Source of the DNA: SIG565 sp045656145 | Lineage (GTDB): Bacteria; Bacillota; Clostridia; Oscillospirales; Acutalibacteraceae | Length of the DNA stretch: 64,000 nucleotides | Assembly: GCA_045656145.1 (NCBI GenBank) | Contig: JAZOQP010000047.1 | Span: 1-64,000 of the forward strand | Reading direction: 5' to 3' | Shown: one piece after another, positions 50,248-60,290 of the stretch | Layout of the letters: every line of letters starts with the position of its first letter | Position numbering within the stretch: the stretch's first letter is position 1 | Position numbers and translations under genes: made by a program | The notes under the pieces: generated by a model | Seen by the model: the letters and a program-made list of their open reading frames with translations, nothing else | Database searches by the model: none | Told to the model about the DNA's origin: nothing

Positions 50248-50265
50248 TTAATCGCCTCTTTTCAT

Positions 50266-52044
50266 CTATTCTTTAATTAATCCTATTGCTAAATCGGTAA
50301 GCTGAACCTCATCAACGGGAGCGGGCGCGCCCGACATAAGTTCACTTGAATTTGACACCTTCGGGAATGCGATAACATCGCGGAGATTATCAGCCTTGCA
50401 CATAAGCATAACAAGTCTGTCAAGACCGATACCCATACCACCATGTGGCGGTGCGCCGAAACGGAAAGCATCGGTTAAGAAGCCAAACTTCTCATGAGCT
50501 TCCTCATCGGATAAGCCGAGAGCTCTGAACATTTTGCCCTGAAGCTCGGGGTCGGTAATACGAATGGAGCCTGAGGATAGTTCAACGCCGTTAAGCACCA
50601 AGTCGTAAGCCTTGGCAAATACCTTTTCGGGAGCCGAATCAAGATATTCAATGCATTCATCAAGCGGAGAGGTAAATGGGTGGTGCATAGCATCCCAATT
50701 GCCTGTTTCCTCATTATATTCAAAGAACGGGAACTCGGTTATCCACAAGAAATTGAATTCGTCGGGGATAATGTTCATTCTCTTAGCAACAGTCAAACGA
50801 AGAGCGCCAAGCACCGATAAAACAGTCTTCTTTCTATCGGCGCAGAAGAGAACAACGTCGCCCTTTTCGGCACCTATTAAGGAAATGATATTTTGCATTT
50901 CCTCTTCACTCATAAACTTAGCAAACGAGCAAGTGGGTGTATCCTCTACCCAACGGATAAAGGCAAGACCCTTAGCGCCGATACCCTTTGCTTCCTCGGT
51001 TAATTTATCAATTTCTTTTCTTGTGTAAATCTCGGCTCCGCCCTTAGCAGTAATGGCGCGAACAGTTCCGCCCGATTTTACGGTATCGGCAAAAACACCA
51101 AATCCGCAATTTTCAACGGCCGCAGAAATATCAACTATCTTCATATCAAAGCGAACATCGGGTTTATCCGAGCCATAATTCTCCATAGCCTCGGTAAATG
51201 TAAGGCGCGGGAACGGAGATTTAATATCAACGCCCAAAGCCTCTTTGAAGAGTCGCACAATATAGCCTTCGCCGATAGAGAAAACATCCTCCATATCAAC
51301 GAATGACATTTCAAGGTCTACCTGAGTAAATTCGGGCTGACGGTCGGCACGCAAATCCTCATCACGATAGCAACGGGCAATTTGCATATATCTATCAAAT
51401 CCCGAAAGCATAAGCAACTGCTTATACATCTGAGGACTCTGCGGAAGCGCAAAGAACGAACCCTTATGAACACGGGAAGGAACAAGGTAATCTCGAGCAC
51501 CCTCGGGGGTTGATTTAATAAGGGTTGGGGTTTCAATTTCAATAAAGCCGTTATCATCAAAATAATCTCTTGTAATCTTAGTTATCTTATGGCGAAGCAT
51601 AATATTATTTTGAAGCGGCTCACGGCGGAGGTCTAAATAGCGATATTTTAATCTGATATCCTCGCCCGCCTTAGAATCGGACAAAATTTCAAAGGGCGGA
51701 GTTTCGGCTCTGCCTAAAATTTTGAGCTCCAATACCTCAATTTCAATTTCACCTGTGGGAATTTCTTTATTAACGGCACTTCTGCGGCGAACCTTACCTG
51801 TTGCCGCTAAAACAAATTCGCTGCGAACTGCCGAAGCCTTTTCAAAAACCTCTTTTGCGGTGTTATCATCAAAAGCTAACTGCACAATACCTGTGCGGTC
51901 GCGTAAATCAATAAATATAAGACCGCCTAAATCACGCTGGCGCTGTGCCCAACCCGTGAGCACAACCCGTCTTCCCTCATCGCTTTCGCGGAGAGTTCCG
52001 CAATAATCGGTTCTTTTTGTGTTTGCAAGTCTATCTAACTTCAT
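50266..52044 (-). CDS. aspS: Aspartyl-tRNA synthetase
   Basis: The 592-residue length is that of bacterial AspRS. The N-terminal OB-fold anticodon domain (VVLTGWAQRQRDLGGLIFIDLRDR, written in part) is followed by the class II core with FALPQSPQMYKQLLM, the motif 2 RCYRDEDLRADRQPEFTQ, the bacterial insertion (about 280-415) and motif 3 GMGIGLDRLVML near 555. It follows hisS by 11 nt. I saw no T-box leader. Confidence 0.97.
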   Translation of the reverse strand: MKLDRLANTKRTDYCGTLRESDEGRRVVLTGWAQRQRDLGGLIFIDLRDRTGIVQLAFDDNTAKEVFEKASAVRSEFVLAATGKVRRRSAVNKEIPTGEIEIEVLELKILGRAETPPFEILSDSKAGEDIRLKYRYLDLRREPLQNNIMLRHKITKITRDYFDDNGFIEIETPTLIKSTPEGARDYLVPSRVHKGSFFALPQSPQMYKQLLMLSGFDRYMQIARCYRDEDLRADRQPEFTQVDLEMSFVDMEDVFSIGEGYIVRLFKEALGVDIKSPFPRLTFTEAMENYGSDKPDVRFDMKIVDISAAVENCGFGVFADTVKSGGTVRAITAKGGAEIYTRKEIDKLTEEAKGIGAKGLAFIRWVEDTPTCSFAKFMSEEEMQNIISLIGAEKGDVVLFCADRKKTVLSVLGALRLTVAKRMNIIPDEFNFLWITEFPFFEYNEETGNWDAMHHPFTSPLDECIEYLDSAPEKVFAKAYDLVLNGVELSSGSIRITDPELQGKMFRALGLSDEEAHEKFGFLTDAFRFGAPPHGGMGIGLDRLVMLMCKADNLRDVIAFPKVSNSSELMSGAPAPVDEVQLTDLAIGLIKE

Positions 52045-52055
52045 AATTACTCCTC

Positions 52056-53360
52056 TTATAAAACAGCCTTTTCGAGTTCCTCGAAGGCAATTTCGGTGGA
52101 AATTTTATAAATTTCTTCAACTATATCTTCGGCTTTAATTTCGGAAATTTCTCCGTTTGCCATATTTTTAAGTCGGATAACGCCACTCTCTACCTCGCTA
52201 TCCCCTAAAACCGCCGTAAACTTTGCTCCGATTTTATCGGCATAGCGCATTTGAGGTTTGAGCGAACGAGCATTTAAATCATAAAGCGCCTCAAAGCCCT
52301 CGCTTCTAAGCTTCGCGGATAGCGAAGCCGCTAAAACAGATGCCTTTTCTCCAAGTGTTGCAAAATAAACATCGCAACCGTTAGCCTCGGGAAATTCAGC
52401 GCCCTGATTTTTAAGGGTTATCATTAATCTCTCAATACCCATAGCAAAACCTACGCACTGCACCTGAGGTCCGCCGAGTTCGGCAACCAAACCATCATAT
52501 CTTCCGCCGCCGCAAACTGTTGACTGCGCGCCGATATCCTTTGCCACAAACTCAAAAACCGTCTTGGTGTAATAATCAAGACCTCTAACTATTTGAGGAT
52601 TTACGGTGTATTTTAATCCTGCCGCGGTAAGATGAGCCTTAACCGATTCAAAATGCTCGGCACACTCATCACAAAGATAATCAAGAACAACAGGAGCATC
52701 CTTAGCAATAGCAGAGCAAACAGGACTCTTGCAATCAAGAATTCTCATTGGGTTTCTATCAAGTCTTTCAAGACAGGTTGAGCAAAGGTCCTTCTTGCGA
52801 GATTCAAAATATTCCTTTAATGCCTTATGATAATTCTTACGGCATTCGGGACAACCAATAGAATTTATTTCAAGCGAAATATCCTTTATTCCGATTTCCT
52901 CAAGCACCTGATTTGCAAGGCATATCGCCTCGGCATCGGCCGCGGGAGCCGTAGCGCCTATGCACTCAACACCAAACTGATGGAACTCTCTCAGTCTGCC
53001 CGCCTGAGGCTTTTCATAGCGGTAACAACCACCGATATAGCAAACCTTTACGGGAAGCGTTCCGTTTACAAGGCCGTTTTCAATAGAAGAACGCATAACG
53101 CCTGCGGTGAATTCGGGGCGAAGCGTTATGCTTCTGCCGCCCTTATCATCGAATGTATACATTTCCTTTTGAACAACATCGGTTGTGTCCCCCACGCCTC
53201 GAGAAAACACCTCTGTGTGCTCAAAAACAGGAATTCTTATTTCCTTATATCCATAAAGCGAGGAAACGCTGAGCATTTTGCTCTCGATAAACTGCCACTT
53301 GAAGCTGTCTTCAGGCAAAACATCATTTGTTCCCTTAATCGCCTTTATAATTTCAGCCAT
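52056..53360 (-). CDS. hisS: Histidyl-tRNA synthetase
   Basis: The 434-residue class II synthetase starts with AIKGTNDVLPEDSFKWQF, has motif 2 in YIGGCYRYEKPQAGRLREFHQ near residue 112, the histidine A motif region RGLDYYTKTVFEFV near 265, and motif 3 CVGFAMGIERLMI near 310. The C-terminal anticodon-binding domain follows. It sits between mgsA and aspS, a pair order common in Firmicutes. Confidence 0.97.
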   Translation of the reverse strand: MAEIIKAIKGTNDVLPEDSFKWQFIESKMLSVSSLYGYKEIRIPVFEHTEVFSRGVGDTTDVVQKEMYTFDDKGGRSITLRPEFTAGVMRSSIENGLVNGTLPVKVCYIGGCYRYEKPQAGRLREFHQFGVECIGATAPAADAEAICLANQVLEEIGIKDISLEINSIGCPECRKNYHKALKEYFESRKKDLCSTCLERLDRNPMRILDCKSPVCSAIAKDAPVVLDYLCDECAEHFESVKAHLTAAGLKYTVNPQIVRGLDYYTKTVFEFVAKDIGAQSTVCGGGRYDGLVAELGGPQVQCVGFAMGIERLMITLKNQGAEFPEANGCDVYFATLGEKASVLAASLSAKLRSEGFEALYDLNARSLKPQMRYADKIGAKFTAVLGDSEVESGVIRLKNMANGEISEIKAEDIVEEIYKISTEIAFEELEKAVL

Positions 53361-53395
53361 AGTTTGCCTCCATTTTTCTTTTTTATATACATATA

Positions 53396-53420
53396 TCCGC
53401 CCAAAAGGGCGGATAATTTT
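53396..53420. other. Hairpin between mgsA and hisS
   Basis: TCCGCCC/GGGCGGA with an AAAA loop. T-rich sequence follows on the plus strand, not on the minus, so it is a weak terminator at best for mgsA. Confidence 0.5.
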
Positions 53421-53423
53421 TTA

Positions 53424-53825
53424 TTATTTACCTCTTACAATATCTCGCCAATCAAGGTCGCCTCGTTCAAGGCCATGAATGAGCATTTCGGCGGTTGCAA
53501 TATTTGTGGCAACCGGGATATTATGAACATCGCAAAGGCGAAGCAAAACATTCTCATCAGGCTCACTCGGTTTTGCGGTTAAAGGGTCTCTGAAAAGAAG
53601 CAATAAATCTATTTCATCGCAGCCAATTCTTGCGGCAATCTGCTGACTTCCTCCCTGAGAGCCGCCTAAGAACTTAATAATGTTAAGACCTGTTGCCTCA
53701 GATACAAGCTTACCTGTTGTGCCTGTTGCAATAAGATTATGTTTATTAAGAATTCCGCAATAAGCGATGCAGAACTGCACCATTAATTCTTTTTTAGCAT
53801 CATGAGCAATTAAAGCAATATTCAT
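53424..53825 (-). CDS. mgsA: Methylglyoxal synthase
   Basis: MgsA converts dihydroxyacetone phosphate to methylglyoxal and phosphate. The 133-residue protein has IALIAHDAKKELM with the active-site histidine, ATGTTGKLV near residue 35, GGSQGGSQQIAARI, the aspartate in LLLLFRDPL and IPVATNIATAEML at the end. It lies behind PBP2 and in front of hisS. It has its own promoter upstream. Confidence 0.95.
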   Translation of the reverse strand: MNIALIAHDAKKELMVQFCIAYCGILNKHNLIATGTTGKLVSEATGLNIIKFLGGSQGGSQQIAARIGCDEIDLLLLFRDPLTAKPSEPDENVLLRLCDVHNIPVATNIATAEMLIHGLERGDLDWRDIVRGK

Positions 53826-53860
53826 AAAATCAACACCTTTGGAAAAATTTTACACGACAA

Positions 53861-53890
53861 ATAATATCATAAAATAACCTTATTTGTCAA
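53861..53890 (-). promoter_or_regulatory. Promoter of mgsA
   Basis: TTGACA (53890-53885) and TATTAT (53866-53861) on the minus strand with an 18-nt spacer, directly after the PBP2 stop codon. Confidence 0.6.
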
Positions 53891-55867
53891 TTATTCGAGC
53901 AAAGTAAATGACGAATTTTCGGTATTTTTATCCTCATTCGGATAGAAATAACTATCAAGCACCGCCTTGGCAACCGATGTAACACCGAATGAAGAACTAC
54001 CATTCTCAAGAACAACCGATATTGCAATTTCGGGATTATCAAACGGCGCAAAAGCTATAAACACGCTGTGGTCGGCCTTGCCGTTTACCTGAGATGTACC
54101 CGTTTTGCCGCCAACCTTAATAGGATAATCGCCGAACACCGCACTACCCGTACCATCAACGGTAACCGAAAGCATACCCGCCTTAACGCTTTTTAGAATG
54201 TCATCATCAATTTTAAGTTCATTTTGAACCTGCTTTTCATTTGTAAAAAATGTTTCGCTATAATTATAGGAAACAACCCTATCAATAAGCGTTGCTTTAT
54301 AATGTGTGCCACCATTAGCGATGGTGCCTGTATAGTTAGCAAGCTGGAGCGGAGTAAAGGCGTTTAACTGACCAATAGCAACCTGAATTGTGTTACCCGA
54401 ATCGGAATCGAACTCGGTTAAAATTCCCGCCGAGTCATTTACCTCTACGCCCGTTTTAACACCGAGACCTACATCCTTTAAATATTGATTAAGGTTTTTA
54501 ATTCCAACCCTGCGGCCAAGTTCAAAGAAGAAATAGTTGCAGGATTTCGAAAGCGCGGTGTTAAGGCCTATTGTTCCGTGATAGTGCATACAATGAGGTT
54601 TATAATCATCAAAATAACTATATGTTCCAACGCACTTAATAACCTCTCCGTCATTATATTTCCCATTCTGCATTGCCGCTATGGCAACAATGGGTTTAAT
54701 GGTGGAGCCTATCGGGAAAACGCCTTGAAACGCGCGGTCAAGAAGCGGTTTATTGGGGTTTTTGAGAAGTTCATTATAAACCTTAGACATGGTCTTCATA
54801 TCATAGGATGGATAGTTTGCAGAGCAGAGAATTGCACCGCTTTTTATATCGGTTACAACCACCGCGCCGCCCTTAACCGAGCCGCCTTTTGATTGCAAAT
54901 CGGTTATAACATTTTTCAAAGCATTCTGAGCCGTTGTTTGCAAATTTTTATCAAGCGTTAAAACAACGGTTTTTCCATGCTCGGGAGCCTTGGTAATAAC
55001 GGTATCAATAATCTTGCCATTAGAATCTATTTTATAGGTTATTTCTCCATCAATTCCATGAAGATAATCTTCGGCATAGGCTTCAATTCCGCTTTTGCCT
55101 ATTTTATCATTATAGGAATATCCCTTTTCCTTATATTTCTCCCATTCCTCTTCATAAATAGGACCAATGGCGCCGATAATGTGAGGCGCTAAATCGGTTT
55201 TGGGGTATTCTCTATACGGAGTGATTTCAACCGAAACACCCTTTAAGATATATGCCGCCTCGGTTATCTTTACCATAAGCTCGGTTGATATATCCTCAGC
55301 AAAGGTATATGGCGCCGAAATCGAAAAGGTTGCAAGCTCCATTGAATATCTAACGCCCATTAGCTTTCTTTGAAGCTTTTCATCAAAGGCCGAGAGCGAA
55401 TATTTTTCAACCAATCTATCAAAACAGTTTTGCGCGGTGGCATAATCGGCAACGCCCAAATTCTTTTTAAGTTTTGAAACGCTGGAGCCTGTGTTTTCGG
55501 CAAAATCGAGCGCACCGCTTTTGGTTAACGGCAATTTATCAATATATTCGCAGCCATACTTTTCGCAAAGTTTTATAAGCTCGGCTATCGTTTCATTAAG
55601 CACCGTTCTATCAAGATATGCCGAATTAAAAACAACATCATAGCCATCTCGGTTTACCGCAATTCTTCTTCCCGAAGAATCAAGTATTTCTCCGCGCGAA
55701 GCCTTTAAAACCGCCGTTCTGGTGATTATTCCCGAAGCGGCAGAGCTATATTTATCGGCCTCTATTACCTGAAGCGAGAAAATCTTTACGCTGTAAAGCA
55801 CCAAAACAATGGCCAAAATTATGCTGAAAACCTTAATAAAAGGTTTGTTTTCCTTTTTAAACGGCAT
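53891..55867 (-). CDS. mrdA: Penicillin-binding protein 2 (rod-shape transpeptidase)
   Basis: The 658-residue class B PBP has one N-terminal membrane anchor, a dimerisation region (about 50-290) and the transpeptidase domain: the nucleophile serine in GVFPIGSTIKPIVA (SxxK), SCN in LSKSCNYFFFELG, and KTG in VGGKTGTSQVNG. It makes cross-links in the lateral wall together with RodA. It directly follows mreD, as in many rod-shaped bacteria. Confidence 0.92.
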   Translation of the reverse strand: MPFKKENKPFIKVFSIILAIVLVLYSVKIFSLQVIEADKYSSAASGIITRTAVLKASRGEILDSSGRRIAVNRDGYDVVFNSAYLDRTVLNETIAELIKLCEKYGCEYIDKLPLTKSGALDFAENTGSSVSKLKKNLGVADYATAQNCFDRLVEKYSLSAFDEKLQRKLMGVRYSMELATFSISAPYTFAEDISTELMVKITEAAYILKGVSVEITPYREYPKTDLAPHIIGAIGPIYEEEWEKYKEKGYSYNDKIGKSGIEAYAEDYLHGIDGEITYKIDSNGKIIDTVITKAPEHGKTVVLTLDKNLQTTAQNALKNVITDLQSKGGSVKGGAVVVTDIKSGAILCSANYPSYDMKTMSKVYNELLKNPNKPLLDRAFQGVFPIGSTIKPIVAIAAMQNGKYNDGEVIKCVGTYSYFDDYKPHCMHYHGTIGLNTALSKSCNYFFFELGRRVGIKNLNQYLKDVGLGVKTGVEVNDSAGILTEFDSDSGNTIQVAIGQLNAFTPLQLANYTGTIANGGTHYKATLIDRVVSYNYSETFFTNEKQVQNELKIDDDILKSVKAGMLSVTVDGTGSAVFGDYPIKVGGKTGTSQVNGKADHSVFIAFAPFDNPEIAISVVLENGSSSFGVTSVAKAVLDSYFYPNEDKNTENSSFTLLE

Positions 55868-55900
55868 TTTCTCACTCCTTTACTTATTATTTTATTTGCT

Positions 55901-56395
55901 TTATTTTAAATATCTTCCGGGGAGGTAGGTTATAAAAATAAAGAGCGCCGAATAAACAATGCTCGGCAAAGAATGCAATAAAAAATATTGCCCCGAAGAT
56001 TCAACTTTGCTAATCACAAAGAATATAAACCAATATGCAAAGTGATATAAAAAGCTTGCACAAAGGCTTAAAATCATTGCAGAAAAAATATTAAGATTTA
56101 AATATCGGTTTATTAAAAGGCCTGTTATAAGACCTATTAACATAAAGGTTATCATATTAAAGCAAACGGTGTTCGCCGCAACCGCATCGGCAAAAATGCC
56201 CGTTATCATCCCTATGGTGAAGCCTGTCCACTCGCCATAAAATATACCAATCGCAACAACTGCCGAAATAAGCAATTGCGGAGCAGCGTTGCCAATATTA
56301 ATCACTAATAAATCGGTATATGTTATTAAATAAAACAGTAAAAATATGGCGCCATAAATAATTGCGGGTAAATAAGAGGTGTTTTGTTTATTCAT
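55901..56395 (-). CDS. mreD: Rod shape-determining protein MreD
   Basis: The 164-residue protein has about five hydrophobic segments and matches MreD in size and layout: NAAPQLLISAVVAIGIFYGEWTGFTIG near residue 33 is a family-like patch. The gene starts within the last codons of mreC (8-nt overlap) and ends 33 nt before PBP2. It links MreC and PBP2 in the elongasome. Confidence 0.88.
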   Translation of the reverse strand: MNKQNTSYLPAIIYGAIFLLFYLITYTDLLVINIGNAAPQLLISAVVAIGIFYGEWTGFTIGMITGIFADAVAANTVCFNMITFMLIGLITGLLINRYLNLNIFSAMILSLCASFLYHFAYWFIFFVISKVESSGQYFLLHSLPSIVYSALFIFITYLPGRYLK

Positions 56396-57260
56396 TTGAA
56401 TTTTCCCCGCCCGCTATATTTATAATGCTTCGGCCTGCGAAATCGGTAATAACCATTACCTGACGCGCCTCGTTTGCATTTGCAAAAGGTTCAATTTCGC
56501 CATAAAGCACCGATGTATATTCATCCTGAGAAATATTTTTAATTTTGCCTATTAAAATTCCTTTTGGGAACACTCCGCCGCCCGCAGTTACAACATAGTC
56601 GCCAACCGCCACCGCCGCCGAGCGCTGTAATCGGCTTAGCTTTGTGTAACCCTTAGAGATAGCTTCAACGCTTCCCGAAATAACGCCCGAGTCGCCCGTT
56701 CGGCTATCAACCGCCGCAATAGATATTTCGGGGCTTAAAACGGTTGTTACCTTGCTTGAAGTAAGTCCAACGCTGGAAACATAACCCAAAAGTCCCTCGT
56801 TTGTTATAACTGGGTCGTATTGCTCAATTCCATCAAGCGAGCCTTTATCAATAGTGAAGGCGCCAAAAGCATCTGTGTTATCCCTTGAAATAATAACGGC
56901 ATCGCAAAACACGAAATCAGGATTTGAATCCTTTATTCCTAAATAATTTTTATAGAATTCATTTTCACTCTTTAGGGTGTCATATTCCGAAACCTTGCCA
57001 TTTAGCTCGTTAATCTGCTCTTTCAAATGCGAATTTTCAAGAATTAACGCCTCGCTTCCCTTAAGATTTTCCGAAAAATCTTTAAAGGAAGAGGAAATAG
57101 CAGTTGCCATTTTTTGAATAGGAGCAATAAGGGTGCCTAAAAGATTAGATTGCGGAGAAAGCATTCCGCCCGCAGCGCGCGCAACTATGGAAATTACCAA
57201 AATAAGTGCGGTTACCGCCGCCGCTATTTTAAACTTTCGGCTTTTAAAGAAAAATCTCAT
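56388..57260 (-). CDS. mreC: Rod shape-determining protein MreC
   Basis: The 290-residue protein has one membrane segment near residues 11-31, a coiled coil (SEALILENSHLKEQINELNGK, about 68-98) and the extracytoplasmic beta domain with VVTAGGGVFPKGILIGKI near 233. It is the scaffold of the lateral-wall elongation complex. It is 36 nt behind mreB. Confidence 0.93.
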   Translation of the reverse strand: MRFFFKSRKFKIAAAVTALILVISIVARAAGGMLSPQSNLLGTLIAPIQKMATAISSSFKDFSENLKGSEALILENSHLKEQINELNGKVSEYDTLKSENEFYKNYLGIKDSNPDFVFCDAVIISRDNTDAFGAFTIDKGSLDGIEQYDPVITNEGLLGYVSSVGLTSSKVTTVLSPEISIAAVDSRTGDSGVISGSVEAISKGYTKLSRLQRSAAVAVGDYVVTAGGGVFPKGILIGKIKNISQDEYTSVLYGEIEPFANANEARQVMVITDFAGRSIINIAGGENSNE

Positions 57261-57296
57261 CTTTTTACCCCCTTCTTAAGAATTTTAAACTTCATT

Positions 57297-58316
57297 TTAT
57301 CTGTATCTGTTTCCGCGTTTAAAGGTATAATTATCAAAGCCGCCGCCAATATCAAGGCGCTTTGCTGTGCCGAGCACCACGCAATCAAGCGGGTTTGCCG
57401 CCACGGTTACAGGCATTCCGATTTCATCAGCAACAAGCTGTGAAAATCCTCTAAGTAAAGCACCGCCACCGGTAAGTGTGATGCCGGTATCAATTATGTC
57501 GGCCGCAAGCTCGGGCGGAGTTTTTTCAAGAGTAAATCTTATCGCATCAATAATCCTCATTAATGATTCAGCAATAGCCTCTCTAACCTCTGCCGCTGTT
57601 ACGGTTACATTTTTAGGCAAACCATCAACCAGGTTTCTACCTCTTATTTCAATGGCCTTTTCATCCTCATAAGGAATTGCAGAGCCTATTTCAATTTTTA
57701 TCTGCTCGGCTGTACGCTCACCGATTAAAAGGTTATGCTTCTTTCTTATATAGTTGATGATATCGGTATCAAGGTCATCGCCCGCTGTGCGAATAGACTG
57801 CGAGGTTACAATATCTCCAAGGGATACAACGGCAACTTCGCTGGTACCACCGCCGATATCAACTATCATATTACCTGTTGCCTCCATAACGGGAAGGCCT
57901 GCTCCTACGGCCGCTGCCATAGGCTCTTCAATTAAATCAACATCGGTAGCTCCTGCAAGCTTTGCGGCATCATAAACCGCGCGGCTTTCAACCTCTGTAA
58001 CACCTGAAGGAGTGCAGATAACCACACGAACGCGAGAGAAAAACGAACCCTTTAGAGCCTGTCTTATAAATCTTTTAAGCATAGCGGCAGTAACGTCAAA
58101 GTCGGCAATAACGCCATCCTTAAGCGGTCTTACAGCAACTATTGAGCCGGGAGTTCTTCCTATCATTTCCTTAGCTTCGGTACCAACAGCCCTAACCGCA
58201 TCATTTCTTACATCATAAGCCACTACCGAAGGCTCACGCATCACAATGCCTTTACCCTTAACATACATAAGGGTATTTGCGGTGCCGAGGTCTATACCAA
58301 TATCTCTTGTAAACAT
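57297..58316 (-). CDS. mreB: Rod shape-determining protein MreB
   Basis: The 339-residue actin-like ATPase has the phosphate loops DIGIDLGTANTLMY near residue 5 and MIVDIGGGTSEVAVVSLG near 158, and the adenosine motif TLTGGGALLRGFSQLV near 288. It forms filaments under the membrane that guide wall synthesis. It is the first mre gene, with its own promoter. Confidence 0.97.
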   Translation of the reverse strand: MFTRDIGIDLGTANTLMYVKGKGIVMREPSVVAYDVRNDAVRAVGTEAKEMIGRTPGSIVAVRPLKDGVIADFDVTAAMLKRFIRQALKGSFFSRVRVVICTPSGVTEVESRAVYDAAKLAGATDVDLIEEPMAAAVGAGLPVMEATGNMIVDIGGGTSEVAVVSLGDIVTSQSIRTAGDDLDTDIINYIRKKHNLLIGERTAEQIKIEIGSAIPYEDEKAIEIRGRNLVDGLPKNVTVTAAEVREAIAESLMRIIDAIRFTLEKTPPELAADIIDTGITLTGGGALLRGFSQLVADEIGMPVTVAANPLDCVVLGTAKRLDIGGGFDNYTFKRGNRYR

Positions 58317-58347
58317 AACCTATCCCCTTTTTTCTTCATACCATTTA

Positions 58348-58376
58348 ATTATACTATCTTTATTATATCTATACAA
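58348..58376 (-). promoter_or_regulatory. Promoter of mreBCD-PBP2
   Basis: TTGTAT (58376-58371) and TATAAT (58353-58348) on the minus strand with 17 nt between. Confidence 0.7.
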
Positions 58377-58383
58377 TACTTTT

Positions 58384-59268
58384 TTACGGAATTATAAATT
58401 TAATAGCCTTTTGAATATTTTCAATTTTAATTTCCTTATCACTCACCGCATGCTCGCCATCAAGTGTCCAATCAAGTTTTCCGTGGTTTTGAACGGTTAA
58501 GTACTTTGTTTTAAACTGCTTAATGCATTTTCTATTAAACTTTTTGGTTATAATTGCATCTAAAATTTCATTCAAATCGGCAATATTATCGGGGTTTTCT
58601 ATTAAAATAACCTCAAAAACACCATCGTTTAAGGCAATACCCGATTTATCAAACTTTATAATGCCCCCAACCGACATAGAGTTTGAAACGGCGCCGAAAA
58701 GATAATCGCCCTCATAAATTCCTTCATCCGAAATAAATTTCAAATGTATTGGCTTAATGGCACCGAGTTCCTTAATGCCTTCGAAAAGATAGGCCACTTG
58801 ACCTATAACATTCTTCACATTTTGCGGAGCCGAATATGAAGCCTTGGTAAACGCTCCGAAGGATGAGGTATAGGAGAAATATTTATCCCCGAATTTACCA
58901 ATATCGAGTTCTACCTCGCGGCCATTCACAATATCCTTTGCCGCCTTTACAATGCTTCTCGAAATTTTAAGCCCCTGCGACCATTCATTAAGGGTGCCCG
59001 ATGGAATATATCCGATTTTATATTCATTTTCATTCTGCATAACACCGGTTATAACCTCATTCAGCGTTCCATCGCCACCGCAAACAACAATTGTGGAATA
59101 TTCGCTTCCAAGAGCCGCTACCGTTTCGGTTGCATCACCTTTTTTAGAGGTTATATGAACGGTTACCCTATATCCACCACGGGAAAGCAATTCTACCACT
59201 TTGAATAATTCCATCTTTATTTTGCCGAGTCCTGATTTAGGATTAGCCACCAAAAACAAATTTTCCAT
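58384..59268 (-). CDS. Diacylglycerol/lipid kinase family protein (YegS/BmrU-like)
   Basis: The 294-residue protein has the lipid-kinase nucleotide motif VVCGGDGTLNEVITGV near residue 55, the GSGTLNEW variant IPSGTLNEWSQGL near 80, and the C-terminal LDGEH in DWTLDGEHAVSDK. It phosphorylates diacylglycerol or a related lipid. ATG 59268 behind AAAGGG is preferred over an upstream frame that overlaps tsaD. Confidence 0.88.
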   Translation of the reverse strand: MENLFLVANPKSGLGKIKMELFKVVELLSRGGYRVTVHITSKKGDATETVAALGSEYSTIVVCGGDGTLNEVITGVMQNENEYKIGYIPSGTLNEWSQGLKISRSIVKAAKDIVNGREVELDIGKFGDKYFSYTSSFGAFTKASYSAPQNVKNVIGQVAYLFEGIKELGAIKPIHLKFISDEGIYEGDYLFGAVSNSMSVGGIIKFDKSGIALNDGVFEVILIENPDNIADLNEILDAIITKKFNRKCIKQFKTKYLTVQNHGKLDWTLDGEHAVSDKEIKIENIQKAIKFIIP

Positions 59269-59281
59269 ATTGTAACCCTTT

Positions 59282-60289
59282 CTATCTATAATCAATAGGC
59301 ATTACAGCCTTTGCATTAAGAGAACTGTCTCCAACATTTCCGCTTTTATATTCATAATAAGCCTGAACGCCCACCATTGCGGCATTGTCTCCGCAATATT
59401 TAAGGCTTGGAACGAAAAGCTCCATATTTCTTTTTTGGCATTCTTCATTAAATCTTCTTCTGATTTCACTGTTTGCCGAAACGCCGCCCGCAACAGCAAT
59501 TTTTCTAAAGCCTGTTTCTTCGGCCGCCATAAAGGTTTTCTCAATAAGAATATCGGTAATCTTTTGCCTTAGAGTAGCCGAAAGAACAGGAACATCTATT
59601 TCTATTCCCTTTTGAGAGGCGTTATGCACCGTGTTTACAACGGCGGTTTTAAGCCCCGAAAAACTAAAATCATATTTATTCCCCGAAAGTTTCGGTGTTG
59701 GTAAAGGGTATTTCTCGGTATCAGGCGTTGTTGCAATTTTATCAAGCATTACACCGCCCGGATAAGAAAGTCCCATAATTCTTGCCGCCTTATCGAAGCA
59801 TTCGCCCGCCGCATCATCACGGGTGCCGCCTATGATTTCGAACCTTGTATAATCCTCCACCTTCGCAATAACGGTGTTTCCGCCCGAAACGAGCAAGCAT
59901 AAAAAGGGCGGCTCTAAATTCTCATACTCAATATAGTTTGCAGCTATATGACTTCTTAAATGATGAACAGGAATAAGCGGAACACCGAGTTTCAGCGCCA
60001 AAGCCTTTGCAAAATTAACGCCCACAAGCAGCGCGCCTATAAGTCCCGGTGCAAAGGTAACGGCAACGGCATCGATATCACTATATGCGACACCTGCCTT
60101 GCTTAGCGCTTCGGTTACCACCGCCGAAATATTTTCAATATGGCGGCGGGATGCCACCTCAGGCACAACTCCACCGAATTTTTTATGCTCCTCAACCTGT
60201 GTGTTAACAACGCTTGATAGAATCTCTCTGCCGCGAGTTACTGCGGCAGCAGTTTCATCACAGGATGATTCAATACTTAAAATAATCAA
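59282..60289 (-). CDS. tsaD: tRNA N6-adenosine threonylcarbamoyltransferase
   Basis: TsaD transfers the threonylcarbamoyl group to A37 of ANN-decoding tRNAs. The 335-residue ASKHA-fold protein has ILSIESSCDETAAAVT at the start, the metal histidines in VHHLRSHIAANY near residue 107, VSGGNT near 130 and AVAGGVSANSEIR near 265. It starts one base after the PTP-RimI gene. TsaB and TsaE are not in this window. Confidence 0.97.
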   Translation of the reverse strand: MIILSIESSCDETAAAVTRGREILSSVVNTQVEEHKKFGGVVPEVASRRHIENISAVVTEALSKAGVAYSDIDAVAVTFAPGLIGALLVGVNFAKALALKLGVPLIPVHHLRSHIAANYIEYENLEPPFLCLLVSGGNTVIAKVEDYTRFEIIGGTRDDAAGECFDKAARIMGLSYPGGVMLDKIATTPDTEKYPLPTPKLSGNKYDFSFSGLKTAVVNTVHNASQKGIEIDVPVLSATLRQKITDILIEKTFMAAEETGFRKIAVAGGVSANSEIRRRFNEECQKRNMELFVPSLKYCGDNAAMVGVQAYYEYKSGNVGDSSLNAKAVMPIDYR

Positions 60290-60290
60290 A

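Noticed and set aside
53361..53423. T-box or other riboswitch before hisS-aspS
   Set aside because: Only 63 bp separate mgsA and hisS, which is too short for a T-box; only a small hairpin is present.
50266..53825. Methylglyoxal synthase, hisS and aspS as part of the mre operon with minCDE
   Set aside because: minC, minD and minE are not in the window, and mgsA has its own promoter, so only the order is shared.
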